From Saposhnikovia divaricata (Eukaryota > Streptophyta > Magnoliopsida > Apiales > Apiaceae), in contig CM071597.1 in NCBI GenBank assembly GCA_036435485.1, positions 177,054,147-177,118,146 on the forward strand: 64,000 nt of DNA, written 5' to 3'. A program made the translations under genes and the position numbers. Positions 36,801-45,883 of this stretch are shown piece by piece (position 1 is the stretch's first letter; each line of letters starts with the position of its first letter). The notes under the pieces are model-generated. The model searched no databases. It saw only the letters and a program-made list of their open reading frames with translations, and was not told where the DNA came from.

Positions 36801-37150
36801 CTTCTGTTGCATTATCCACAGCTGAAGGGGAGTACTTAGCAGCTGGAAGTTGTTGCTCACAAATGCTATGGATGAGACAAACACTTCTAGATTTTGGAAT
36901 TAAATGTGGCAAAGTCCCCATTTATTGTGACAATACAAGCACTATCAACATATCAAAGAATCCAGTGAATCACTCAAGAACAAAGCATATTGATGTTCGA
37001 CATCATTTCTTGAGAGATAATGTTGCAAAGGGAAAAATTGAGCTAATCTTTGTAAGTACAGAGTACCAGCTAGCTGACATCTTCACAAAGCCCCTAGCTG
37101 AGGAGCGTTTCTCTGTGCTGCGTAGAGAATTAGGCATGTGTAATGTCTAG
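33860..37150 (+). CDS. pol: Copia B Pol: protease, integrase, RT, RNase H, about 1096 aa
   Basis: The frame begins on a GTG after the double stop; no ATG start is evident, so it is probably made as a Gag-Pol fusion. Protease: WILDSGCTRHMSGD at residues 6-19. GAG-pre-integrase zinc cluster: HRRLGHAH...CSACQLGK. Integrase core: acidic residues in LLHLDLIGP, IRSDRGGEF and VERKNRSLQE. The linker has three ~14-residue repeats (TATQRA, 35183-35300). Reverse transcriptase: GTKWVFKNKVDEEG, QMDVKSAFLNGYLKEE, YGLRQAPRSWYE, YVDD at residues 784-787 (36209-36220). RNase H: GYSDADYAG, STAEGEYLA, RTKHIDVRHHF, ending LGMCNV. Every catalytic motif is present and the frame has no break, so the encoded enzymes could be functional. 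Confidence 0.95.
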   Translation: MRSNQWILDSGCTRHMSGDKSQFLSLSKKRGGNVTIGDSKTLQILGKGKIGNSVISIDKVQYVQGLKYNLLSVSQLYDDGHSVLFDKEKCIIIVGTNKVPLVARREGNIYILDFEMQDSSCCLAAVDSNPEIWHRRLGHAHMDLLSKLSSKKLVRGLPKLKFVKMETCSACQLGKQIRTPHKSKKMVSTSKPLELLHLDLIGPEAYKIIGGKQYAFVIVDDYSRYTWVLFLRTKDCAFSEFEKLIKLLENKFKLRLVRIRSDRGGEFQKDFISYCEDRGISHEFSAPRTQQQNGVVERKNRSLQETARTLLQESKLPRSFWAEAVNTASYVLNRVLIRPILNKTPYELLKNKKPNIGYFKVFGSRCFVLKSIDRDGKFDAKSYEAIFLGYSTTSRAYRVYNISKRTVEESIDVSFQESNVDLSRDEEDIAGSDDASELSRSDTATQRADKEVDSKNTATQRAANEADSGNAATQRAAVETESSSANDNQAEISPPVDETCDKVSKLTLEDSRGQRSQEKMPIYNGDESPPPSKRIRANEEVMAHHHFQKSTRTVKNHPLELIIGDKSEGIKTRRSQANFCAFSAFLAQEEPKNVNEALKDENWIMAMQEELNQFERCDVWELVEPPKDASIIGTKWVFKNKVDEEGTVTRNKARLVAQGYNQQEGIDFDETYAPVARLESIRMLLSFACFKKFKLHQMDVKSAFLNGYLKEEVYVKQPPGLESDKFPNYAFKLKKALYGLRQAPRSWYERLSKFLIKNGFIRGKIDPTLFTKLTGNDILVMQIYVDDIIFGSTNDKMCKWFSKCMHSEFDMSMMGELNYFLGLQIKQTQDGIYVHQSKYIKNLLKKFGYENIKAKSTPMGSASKLAADERGKDVDVRKYRGMIGSLLYLTASRPDIMYSVCVCARFQAQPKESHLNAIKRIFKYLSGTTTLGLFYPITNAFDLVGYSDADYAGCQTDRKSTSGVCAFLGQSLVSWQSKKQTSVALSTAEGEYLAAGSCCSQMLWMRQTLLDFGIKCGKVPIYCDNTSTINISKNPVNHSRTKHIDVRHHFLRDNVAKGKIELIFVSTEYQLADIFTKPLAEERFSVLRRELGMCNV

Positions 37151-37575
37151 CCAACAAGCTGCTATGGAAGATTGGAAATCTTTTATGTCTAACCAGCTAG
37201 CTGCCATGGAAATTCGGTACATTCTTATGATATTATGTACAATTTCATGCTCAATGGTTTTGTGCTATTTGTTTATTTTTTAAGTGCTGAGTTAAAATTA
37301 ATTGTTTAATTTATGCATTGAAATATGTCTCTGTGATTTCTTTTTATTTATTTATACTTAGTACCTTATTCTATGCTATTGGTGAAATATGTTATATGTC
37401 GGGATGAAATGATTTTTTATTTTAATAAGTAAGTTTTTCCCCTTAATTAATAAAAGAGAATTACTTAATACATTCCAATCCGACTCTTGAGATATCATCA
37501 AACTATTCCCAAATCAAGTTTAGGGTTTCTAGCCGCTCTTACCATTTCTCTCTCTCTTTGACACCAAATCTCACC
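37151..37575 (+). other. Copia B leader between pol and the third ORF
   Basis: Non-coding. One exact CAGCTAGCTG at 37194 and a CAACAAGCTG variant near 37153. A T/C-rich stretch (TTTCTCTCTCTCTTT) precedes the third ORF. Confidence 0.7.
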
Positions 37576-38907
37576 ATGGGCAAAACCAGATCCTCCAAGA
37601 AAACTCCAATCTCTGTCCCCAAAACACAGAAAGGGCAGAACAAAAGGCTCTTTGATGAAGAAGATGACATTGATAGGGTTCAAGTCGACAGCGGAGATGA
37701 AATGTCGGAAGTTCAGAAATCTGGGCTTAAGGATGGCACGCCTGCTAAGAGAACCAAGTATGGAATTAAGTTTACAAGTGAAGAACTAGAATCCAGGTTC
37801 AAGCAACTCGATCTGGCTAACCGTCGAATCGTTTTTGGACGTCCAATTGCAGGTAATTCCTATGTCAAATGCGGGGCTCTTGCTTATTTCTCTAAATTAG
37901 GGTTTGATTCCTTTATCAAAGATTTACCCCGAGAATGTTATCCATCTCTTGTCTATGAGTTTTATTCAAACCTTGTTATTGTCAAACCAATGGTCTTTTC
38001 TTCGGTAGTTCGTGGTCAAAAACTAATGTTAACTACTAATGTTTTGAATGATATCCTTGGAATTGAGAAACCATCGTCTGTTTCTATCACAACCAAAAAG
38101 GGTCCTACTGAATTTCCAAATTTTACTGAATTGGACCAGTTGAGATTAATTCGTGGTTTAGATGGTTTACTTGTTTATGCCCCTCCAACTACTTCCATTG
38201 TGACCCCTATCAGTCATGTGTTGTTTAAGATGTGTATCGATAATGTAAACCCTCGTACTGGTAGTCGTTCGAATTTTGCGGTTCAAGATGTTTCTGTGGT
38301 GGCTATGTTACTCTCTGAGAAGCCATTCAACCTGGCTGGACTTATCTTGAAAAATATGTTGGATGTATTCGAGCCACATACCTCTCCAAGCCTCCCTTAT
38401 GGCTGTTTATTGACTAGAATTTTTGAATGGTATGGTATTGACTTAAAAAATGAAGAGTGTGAGCTTGCTAAAGAATTTCTGGATGCTAAGAGCTTGTTGC
38501 AATCTCATTTGAAGTTGGATTCTGATGGTAATGTCATTCGAATGGAACCTCCTCCACCTCCAATCCCATCCCCTGCATTGTTGGAAAGTGAGAGTAGGAC
38601 TGAGGCTGGCCATTCTGAAAACATGAAGGAAATTCGAGCTTCCCTGAAAGTGTTGACTGATAAGGTAACTGATATGGCTGATGAACTTTCCTTCCTTCGT
38701 GACATTGTTGCTGGTCCACGTCCGTCTACTTCAACTCGCACTGGTTTATTCTCTGCCACTGTCTCTGATGCACAAGGGCTTAATGACCTTGCAAATGCTG
38801 CTACCGAAGATGTGCTCAAAGAAAGTGTGGATGCTCCAACTGTGGCTGCTTCTGGGGTGGTTCAAGCTGAGAATGCTCAAGTTGATGATGAGGATAAGGA
38901 CTCTTAA
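37576..38907 (+). CDS. Copia B third ORF (envelope-like / 'putative plant transposon protein' type), 443 aa
   Basis: The start at 37576 is an ATG in CACCATGG context; the frame extends 6 codons upstream only to a TTG. A basic N-terminus (KTRSSKKT, about residues 1-25) is nuclear-localisation-like. A Glu/Asp patch follows, then a folded domain at about residues 65-310 (FSSVVRGQKLMLTTNVLNDILGI, FKQLDLANRRIVFGRP, GCLLTRIFEWYGID). This looks like the 'putative plant transposon protein' domain found in third ORFs of Sirevirus-like elements. It is followed by a Pro-rich stretch and a short coiled coil (MKEIRASLKVLTDKVTDMAD). No signal peptide or membrane span is visible, so an envelope role is not supported. 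Its function is unknown; a nuclear or DNA-associated role is my inference. Confidence 0.75.
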   Translation: MGKTRSSKKTPISVPKTQKGQNKRLFDEEDDIDRVQVDSGDEMSEVQKSGLKDGTPAKRTKYGIKFTSEELESRFKQLDLANRRIVFGRPIAGNSYVKCGALAYFSKLGFDSFIKDLPRECYPSLVYEFYSNLVIVKPMVFSSVVRGQKLMLTTNVLNDILGIEKPSSVSITTKKGPTEFPNFTELDQLRLIRGLDGLLVYAPPTTSIVTPISHVLFKMCIDNVNPRTGSRSNFAVQDVSVVAMLLSEKPFNLAGLILKNMLDVFEPHTSPSLPYGCLLTRIFEWYGIDLKNEECELAKEFLDAKSLLQSHLKLDSDGNVIRMEPPPPPIPSPALLESESRTEAGHSENMKEIRASLKVLTDKVTDMADELSFLRDIVAGPRPSTSTRTGLFSATVSDAQGLNDLANAATEDVLKESVDAPTVAASGVVQAENAQVDDEDKDS

Positions 38908-39261
38908 GTTTTTCCTTTTTATGATTAAGGGGGAGAACTTTTTAGGATGATATGATATGATGTCTATGCACCTGTGAACTTGTTTATGTTTTTTTTAAGA
39001 ACCTATGAACCTGTTTATGTGTTTAAGAATTATGTATGTCTGAACCTATTATGTGGGATATTTTGGTTTGAGAACATGTGTTATTTATGTGCTTATTTGT
39101 CATGTGTTGGTTTTGATCTTTCTTAAGTTATTCTTGTGTATTACCCTTGGTTTTTATCAAATTGTTATATGTTTATAAGGTTGCTAGACTTATGTTTATA
39201 AGGTTGCTAGACTCAGGGGGAGTTTGTTTTCATCTCTCCTAAAAATTGGTGTATAATCATC
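38908..39261 (+). other. Copia B 3' untranslated region
   Basis: T-rich non-coding region with purine tracts (AAGGGGGAGAAC near 38928, CAGGGGGAG near 39213) before the true PPT. Multiple PPT-like tracts upstream of the 3' LTR are reported for Sireviruses. A 19-bp direct repeat (TTTATAAGGTTGCTAGACT) lies at about 39171-39212. Confidence 0.6.
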
Positions 39262-39275
39262 AAAAAGGGGGAGAT
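39262..39275 (+). other. Copia B polypurine tract
   Basis: AAAAAGGGGGAGAT directly before the 3' LTR. Confidence 0.85.
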
Positions 39276-40248
39276 TGAAACTCTATGATTTTGATGATCA
39301 TACTTAGTAAGCAAGCTGGATTCTGCATTAGACTAATTTTGTTTTGCAGGATTACTTCATATAAAATTGTATGAGAAAAACAGGGTAACTCAGCTAGCTG
39401 ACAGTTCAACTCAGCAAGCTGGCTGGCAGTCTGTCCAGTTTCACAAGTATTCGAATAAATGATTTTATTATGCTTATAATTGCAAAAGTGGCATGAACGG
39501 TTTTTTATATATTAATAACATGACATAATTTCAAAAGTATTTCTAAAACAATACTTTCTTAGAAAAAGGAATCTTTGAATTCTTTAATGTTCTTAAAAAG
39601 GCAACCCATGTGCTTACTTTCCAAGCATGCTCTTATTTAATATCATTTATGCTTTATTCCTATCCTCCACCAACTGTTGTCTTGGTGAAAGATTGTAAAG
39701 AATTACATGCACTCATTATCATATTCTTTCATATTCTTTATCTTCCTTGAGTTTCTCTCTAACGGTTTCTTTCACTCTTAAACATTCTTATCTCTCCATT
39801 TCTAAACTAAATTATTTTCTGAGTAAGAATTATTGTTTAAACTGATTGTGAACGTTAGAAGTAGAATTAATGGAACAAATCTTGAAACGTGAGAAATGCT
39901 ATTCAAGACCGTTACAAGTTTGCATCTTTAATTCTAGCTTCTTTACTTCACTATATATACTTGTATGAATGTTCTTCACAGGTACGAACCAAGAGAAAAA
40001 CATACAAGCAATATTCAAGTGTCAAGAAAACAACTCAGCACATATACTTCAAAAGAGCTCGTGTATTATATCGTATATACAGTTTAGAGAGTTCAAATCT
40101 TTTGAGTTGTATTTATTTAATTCATCCTTGTATTGTTCAACTTGTAAAGTTGGTAGTTGCTGGTTTGTCAAGCTTGTGGAACCAGGGTTCAAGGAGCATT
40201 AGGCTAGAGAAGTTTATACTTGGTTTAGTATAGAGCTTAGAGAGCTGT

Positions 40249-42191
40249 TGATAAGTGCATAATTTTGCATATTTTTATTACCTATTTATTGTCTGAATTC
40301 GTATTTTAATAAATTATTTTGTTGTATTTCAGGAAATTCAAGAAAAATTGAAGAAATTGCAAAATAAAGAAATAAATGGCAAAAGAAGGAAAAGAAGGAC
40401 CAAAATGAAAGAAAAATGAAAAGCTAAGGAGGGTGGTGCATCTTTGTAGCCCACCAAAATGAATGGCCAAGATTTAGCCAACCAAAACCAAATCAAGGGC
40501 TAGGATTTACCCACACCTACCTAAAACCCTAAAATTTTCCTATAAATATAGCCTCATTTCTTTGTAATAAAACACATGAGGAGTAGATTAGATTTAGGAT
40601 TAGTTTTCAGTTCAACTCCTAAATTTTAGTTGTAATTTCTCTTTGTAATTTTTGTAAACAATTTTTATTTTCAGCACTTATTTTCTGTTTTATTCGGTTA
40701 ATTCCAAGTAGACTCCATTGTTTTCCTGTTTTAAGTACAATTCAGTTCCCTTCTTATTTTCTCACAAAAGGAAGCACAAAGCACTCTTCCCTACTCTTTC
40801 CCTTCCATTTTTCTTTTTCCTGCAAAAATCCCATCTCCCCATTCTATTCCCCCTTCCTGCGAACAGCTATAAACCCGAATTCCCTCTCTCCCTCCTTCAT
40901 TTCCATTCGTTACTAAACCCAAAAGTTCATATCTCTGTATTCTTTTTCGATTAAAAACCCATTTCCCTTGTTTTGGTTTTTGACTTCATTTGTATGTTTG
41001 AGTCGTAGAAGATTGTTGCTGTTGTTTCGGAGTCTTGATTTTATATGTTTGTTGAGTTACGGTTCCTGTATCTTTGTAAATTGTTGCTTGGTTGAGTTCG
41101 CGATTGATGTTATTTGCTAATTTCTTTTTCCGGTTTCTTGCTTTGCTGAGTTTTGTGATTTGGAATAAGTTCTGTCGATCGATTGCTTTTTGATTTCGAA
41201 CTGCTTGGGTTTGTTGTGATTATGATGGTTGAGTCGTTTCAAGTTTTTCTGCGCCAAGTTCTTGCTTTGTTATAGGTTGTTAGAATTGACATTGGTTTTG
41301 TTTGCTTTTACCGAGTCCAATTCCGAGTATTTTGGAGTAGTGGATGTTTGTAAATGTGGCTGTTTGGTTTTTGTTATTGTTTTAGTCGCATTTTGTGAGC
41401 ACTGACTTCACTGAGTGGGCGTCTTTTCGTGTTTTATGTCCCTGTATAGCCGAATCGTTCTTGAGTTGTGCTGTGTTTTGATCTAAGCTGTTTCCTTTGT
41501 TGATTGTTCACAAGTGTTGTTCTCGTTGTTGCCTGTTTGCTGAGTTGCCGCGAGAGTCGAGTCTTGACTGTATTTGAGACCTCTTAATGCCCGAGTGTGT
41601 TCCTGAGTTTCCTTGATGCTGTTGTGTCGTGTTTTCTTGTTTTTGAATTGTAGTATCCAGGTTGAGTTCCTTGTTTTTGTTATGAGTAATTTGGCTAGCT
41701 AACATTACTAAACACTCATGTCAAGTTCTCTAGTAAATAAAATTGATTTAAATCTTACATTTATGGTCAAGAGTTTTGTGTCAAAAAAAATTGTTATCAA
41801 AACTTTTCTGTAAAATAAAATTTATTCAGAATTTTTACATTTTAGAATAAATCAGTTTTAATCTCTCCATTTACATTTAGTTAATAGATTACTAATTGAC
41901 TTTTCTTTAATAAAAAAAAATAATAAATAATTTAGTTTTAATTTTAATTTTCGATTAGGATTTAAATAGTATAAATTCAAAATTCAGTTTCTAGTTGAAA
42001 TTAGATTAATTAAATTTCGTCTTAGTTTCAGAAATTAATAGTAAAAATCCCAAACCCCAAAATGTTCTAGTTCGATTAAATTAGAAATTAAGGATCGCGA
42101 ATAAAATTATTCCCTGTGGATCGAATCTTAAATATTAAAACGATGATCGTGCGCTTGCGATATTAAATTGTACACATTTTCTGCCACATCA
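40249..42191 (+). repeat. Element C 5' LTR
   Basis: 1943 bp, TGATAAGTGC...CCACATCA. It includes a TATA box and an early AATAAA. No gene inside: the 78-aa frame at 40718 is repeated exactly in the other LTR and has no domain. Confidence 0.93.
40541..40548 (+). promoter_or_regulatory. Putative TATA box of element C LTR
   Basis: TATAAATA in a canonical CCTATAAATA context, repeated at 46176-46183. An AATAAA lies about 20 bp downstream. The only LTR difference seen lies just after this box. Confidence 0.6.
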
Positions 42192-42193
42192 AG

Positions 42194-42214
42194 TTTTTGG
42201 CGCCGCTGCCGGGG
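42194..42214 (+). other. Element C primer-binding site (tRNA-Asp type)
   Basis: TTTTTGGCGCCGCTGCCGGGG begins two bases after the LTR. It contains TGGCGCCGCTGCCGGGG, near-complementary to the tRNA-Asp 3' end used by Athila/Tat elements. Confidence 0.75.
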
Positions 42215-42938
42215 AACTAATTATTTTTCGCACCTTAATTTTTAATTTTTCGGATTAGTTTTCTTTTGCCTTATTTTTATTTTCATTTTTTTTTAGGAAA
42301 GTTTGGAATTTCGGGAATATTTTCACGGAGCTTGGAAAAATCGGAATTCTTGGAAGCTTGCTTCGGTAACCCGTATCTCACTCTTTTCGCCGTTTTATTT
42401 TTAGAAAATCACAAAAAAATTAAAAAAATTGAAAAAAAAAAATTGAAAATTAAAAATCCAAAAAATTAGTTGTAAATACATAATTGTTGCATCATGCATT
42501 TAATCACTTAGGGCACATTATCTAGATTTTTATTTTCTTGTTTTTAATTTTTCGTACCTTATAAATTGTGGTGATCGCTGGAGGATCCAAAGGTACGTTA
42601 AATTTTTTTTAGGGCACGTAATGTAAGCATCCATAATTGTTTATCGTTTTTGTATATATCTCCTTGTTTGTTGCATCAAATAAACGTAATTAAGACTTAT
42701 TCACGACCTTCAGTGTCTAAGGTTCGCCTGGCTGTTAAGATTTGGTGTCTAAGTGACGAGTTTGGCCTCTTGGCAATGCCTGCTCTAATCTGGCCGAATC
42801 GGTCTGAATAATTCTTAATTTACGAAATTTTTAGTGTGTCATAGGTTAGATTTTTCTTTTGATTTTTCACCATTTATTTTGTGTGTTGCATTTTCGCACT
42901 TACTTGCTACGTGGTTTTATCATTGATCAATCTTTACC
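42215..42938 (+). other. Element C leader
   Basis: About 700 bp of T- and A-rich non-coding sequence before the ORF, with an A-rich run near 42410-42470. Confidence 0.6.
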
Positions 42939-44537
42939 ATGTACGTAGCATTTAGGGATCGTTATTACCAAGGTTGGGATTTTGACGAGGAGTTAGCAGA
43001 TAATACGATGTGGTATGAGTCAACTAGGGAACCTAGTGTATATAACGAGTCGTCTACTTTTAGTGATCTGCATTATAGTGAAAACGATATTGAAATCGAC
43101 TCTGAATTAGATGCTTTCACTAGACGACTCGAAGCCTTAGAAACCCTTAGTGGTCATTCACACACATCTTGGCACCCAAATTTCAACTCTCCGAGTCTCG
43201 ATTTTCAACACAGCCCCGACTCTTATCAAGTCAACGCCATGTTTCAACCAACCTCTCGAAATGACCATTTTACATCGTCTTCTAATTCCGGTTGGAGAGT
43301 TTATCCCGATCTCTCATGGAACCAAGGTCATAACTATCAAACTCCGCCTCCACATTTTCAAGAACCGAACTCTTATCCAATCCCGAGTCAACTTGACACC
43401 TTAGAAAAGAGTATCGAGGCTTTATTGATTTCTCAAGCAGACTTCATGCAAACCGTGACCCAAGAGAGGCAAATTTTGAGCTCTAATGCTCAAGCCTTAT
43501 CTAAGTTAGAATTTCAAATGAATCAATTAGCCACCATGTGCGAGCGTGAGACGATAACCACCCCAAATCCACCCGAGGTCAACCCTGAATTTCTTATCAC
43601 TCAAAGACCTTTCGATACTTTCGATGATATCATTTCTCCTAGGTCTAATGTTCAAGTTGACACTCCTTTCGGTGGTGATTCACACGAAGAAGATTCTAAT
43701 GCTGACATCTTTCATTCTCTAGGTCAAACGAAGAATCCCGATGATTCTGAGTTTGTGGCTTCACCTAGACATCCATCATCTTCTTCTAGTGAACTTTTCA
43801 TTTCATCTTCCAAGCCTCTTCCCGAAAAATCCAAAGAACTTCATCTATACGAAGAAGATTCTGATGCTGACATCATTCTTTCTCTAGGTCAAACGAAGAG
43901 TCCCGATGATTCTGAGTTTGTAGCTTCACCTAGACAACCATCATCTTCTTCTAGTGAACTTTTCATTTCATCTTCCAAAGCTCTTCCCGAAAAACCCGAA
44001 GAACTTCATACTCAACCAATAGGAGCTGATCTAGTTAAGGAGGTTGTTTCAAGGTCAAATTTGGACGATCATGAGATTGAGTCTCTTCTTAAACAAGATT
44101 TTCAATTGCATTACGAGACCAATCGAGAGCTTCACGAATCTTTTAAGGATTTGACCTCGGAAGAAATGTTTGGAGAGATGATGAATATTTGTTCTAAATG
44201 GGAAACCCAACATCAGGATAGTTCTTGTGATCCTAATTATGTTGGTACAACATTTTTCGAAGAGCCACCCCCACCCGTTTCTATTCCTTCATTTTCCACT
44301 CGTGCTCCATCTTTCATCGAAACTCATGATATTCATGACCAACATCTCATCGTAATTAATTTGCTTAAACAACATAAAGAAGCATCTTCGTGGTCTATGG
44401 ATGAAGTTAGGAATATGAGTTTTATTCTTGCGCCTAATCGGATCGTTCGAGTGGTCTATGCGATTTTTGTGGGTGAGTTTCTGAAATATGTTGGTTGCAT
44501 AACATGTGTAGTTTTCCCTCGAGCAGGTATTGGTTAG
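42939..44537 (+). CDS. Element C ORF, 532 aa, gag-like at best, function unknown
   Basis: ATG at 42939 follows TCTTTACC. The N-terminal third is acidic and Ser/Thr-rich. Residues about 165-215 (LEKSIEALLISQADFMQ, LSKLEFQMNQLATMCE) are helical and recall the coiled segment of Athila-type Gag proteins. A 55-residue tandem duplication follows (43686-43850 and 43851-44015, SLGQTK.PDDSEFVASPR). There is no zinc knuckle and no pol domain. The C-terminus has a weakly hydrophobic stretch (IVRVVYAIFVGEFLKYVG). The frame is fully open, expected in so young a copy. It may be a diverged Gag or an ORF unique to this non-autonomous family; I cannot decide. Confidence 0.6.
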   Translation: MYVAFRDRYYQGWDFDEELADNTMWYESTREPSVYNESSTFSDLHYSENDIEIDSELDAFTRRLEALETLSGHSHTSWHPNFNSPSLDFQHSPDSYQVNAMFQPTSRNDHFTSSSNSGWRVYPDLSWNQGHNYQTPPPHFQEPNSYPIPSQLDTLEKSIEALLISQADFMQTVTQERQILSSNAQALSKLEFQMNQLATMCERETITTPNPPEVNPEFLITQRPFDTFDDIISPRSNVQVDTPFGGDSHEEDSNADIFHSLGQTKNPDDSEFVASPRHPSSSSSELFISSSKPLPEKSKELHLYEEDSDADIILSLGQTKSPDDSEFVASPRQPSSSSSELFISSSKALPEKPEELHTQPIGADLVKEVVSRSNLDDHEIESLLKQDFQLHYETNRELHESFKDLTSEEMFGEMMNICSKWETQHQDSSCDPNYVGTTFFEEPPPPVSIPSFSTRAPSFIETHDIHDQHLIVINLLKQHKEASSWSMDEVRNMSFILAPNRIVRVVYAIFVGEFLKYVGCITCVVFPRAGIG

Positions 44538-45868
44538 TAAATATTTGTTTTGTACCTCCCATAGTAGAATGTAGGTATGGGGGAGTTACATTGTGTGTGT
44601 GCGTGAGTTGTTTTCTTTCGTGATTTTTAGCAGTTTGTCATTCTCCGTCATCCCTTATCAGGTATTATCTCCTCTTTCTCTTCGTTTCTCTTGCATTTTG
44701 CATACATTGAGGACAATGCATGATTTAGGTATGGGGGAGGGTTTTAGTGTAAATACATAAAATTGAAAAAATCCAAAAAAAATTGAAAAATTTTAAAAAT
44801 ACAAAAATAGAGATATTTTAGCTTAGTTGTCCTTCCCACTCTTTAAATTTTAGAACTAGTTGGTGTTGACTATTTCTCGAAAATTATATGTATAATGCCT
44901 TTAGATAATTTGAACGTAGTCAGGTAAGGATTTTTCCTCATGAAACTTGTGTCGAACAAATTTTTGCTTAAAAAACCAAGACGACACATTTGCACAAGAC
45001 TTTTGATGGAAAAATTGTATAGGAATGTTATTCGATACCTGAGAGAGAACCCACATGTTAGAACAATGTCGAATCAAACCTTTGCGAATTTTGGTTCGTA
45101 TAGTGTCAAAAAAAAAAAAAAAGACAAAAAAAAAAAAAGAAGAAGAAGAAAAAAAAAAAAAAAGAAAAAGAGTCAATAAATGTTTATAATTGTTGAGTGC
45201 TAGTGTAATAATAAATTCTTAGTAGGGAAATCGGCTAGGTTGGGCTCATTAATAACCCGAGTAAGTAAGTCCGAGGGGACTTTGTGCCTAGCAACCTAAG
45301 GTCCCTTGTGATCTGGGATTGTTGACCTAAAACTCGCTAAATGGGTATTGATGCAAAAGTCTTTTGGGACCTCAACCATTGCACAGTCGGTCTAACTACT
45401 AAGAACGTGAAGTTTGGTTAGATACTTGTTTTGATAGAGATTGGGTCAGTTCAATATTGGTTGAAAAAGAGAAAATGTTCTTATGCAGTTAATCCATCAA
45501 GGGCCTTAAATTCACTAACACACCTTGGGATTTTTTGTAAATTTTTGGTCTAATCATGTGGATTGTGGGAACCTATAACTTGGCTATTATTAGAATTATC
45601 TTTAAGGCATATATTCCTACAAAATTGTTTTGTTGACACCAATGAAAGCTAGATTGAAAGAGGAAAGTTGGATACTGGATGATTTATCTCAAAGATTTTA
45701 TGGGTATATCTTCTGTAAACCCTTAGGAGACAACACTCCTCCTGTAGAGATCGTCTATAGGTTTAACGGGTTGGTAAACCTAAAATTACCCGTGATTCCT
45801 ACGACAGTGAGTATAGGTTTTTCATTCTGCATTTTTCTTTGTGTTTTACTCGAGGACGAGCAAAAGAT
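44538..45868 (+). other. Element C 3' non-coding region with extra PPT-like tracts
   Basis: Two additional AGGTATGGGGGAG tracts at 44573-44585 and 44727-44741, the second after CATTGAGGACAATGC, match the one used at the LTR. An A/GAA-rich low-complexity run is at 45108-45173. Short ORFs here are chance. Confidence 0.65.
45108..45173. repeat. A-rich / (GAA)n low-complexity run
   Basis: Long A tracts separated by GAC and GAA units. Confidence 0.9.
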
Positions 45869-45883
45869 AGGTATGGGGGCATT
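45869..45883 (+). other. Element C polypurine tract
   Basis: AGGTATGGGGGCATT directly before the 3' LTR. Confidence 0.75.

Noticed and set aside
32452..36921. Minus-strand ORFs under copia B gag-pol
   Set aside because: Antisense shadows of strongly conserved plus-strand domains.
40718..40954. 78-aa ORF repeated at 46353-46589
   Set aside because: Lies in the element C LTRs, which are identical; proline/phenylalanine-rich chance frame.
44940..45179. Lysine-rich 79-aa ORF ending in poly-A/GAA
   Set aside because: Low-complexity translation of a simple repeat.
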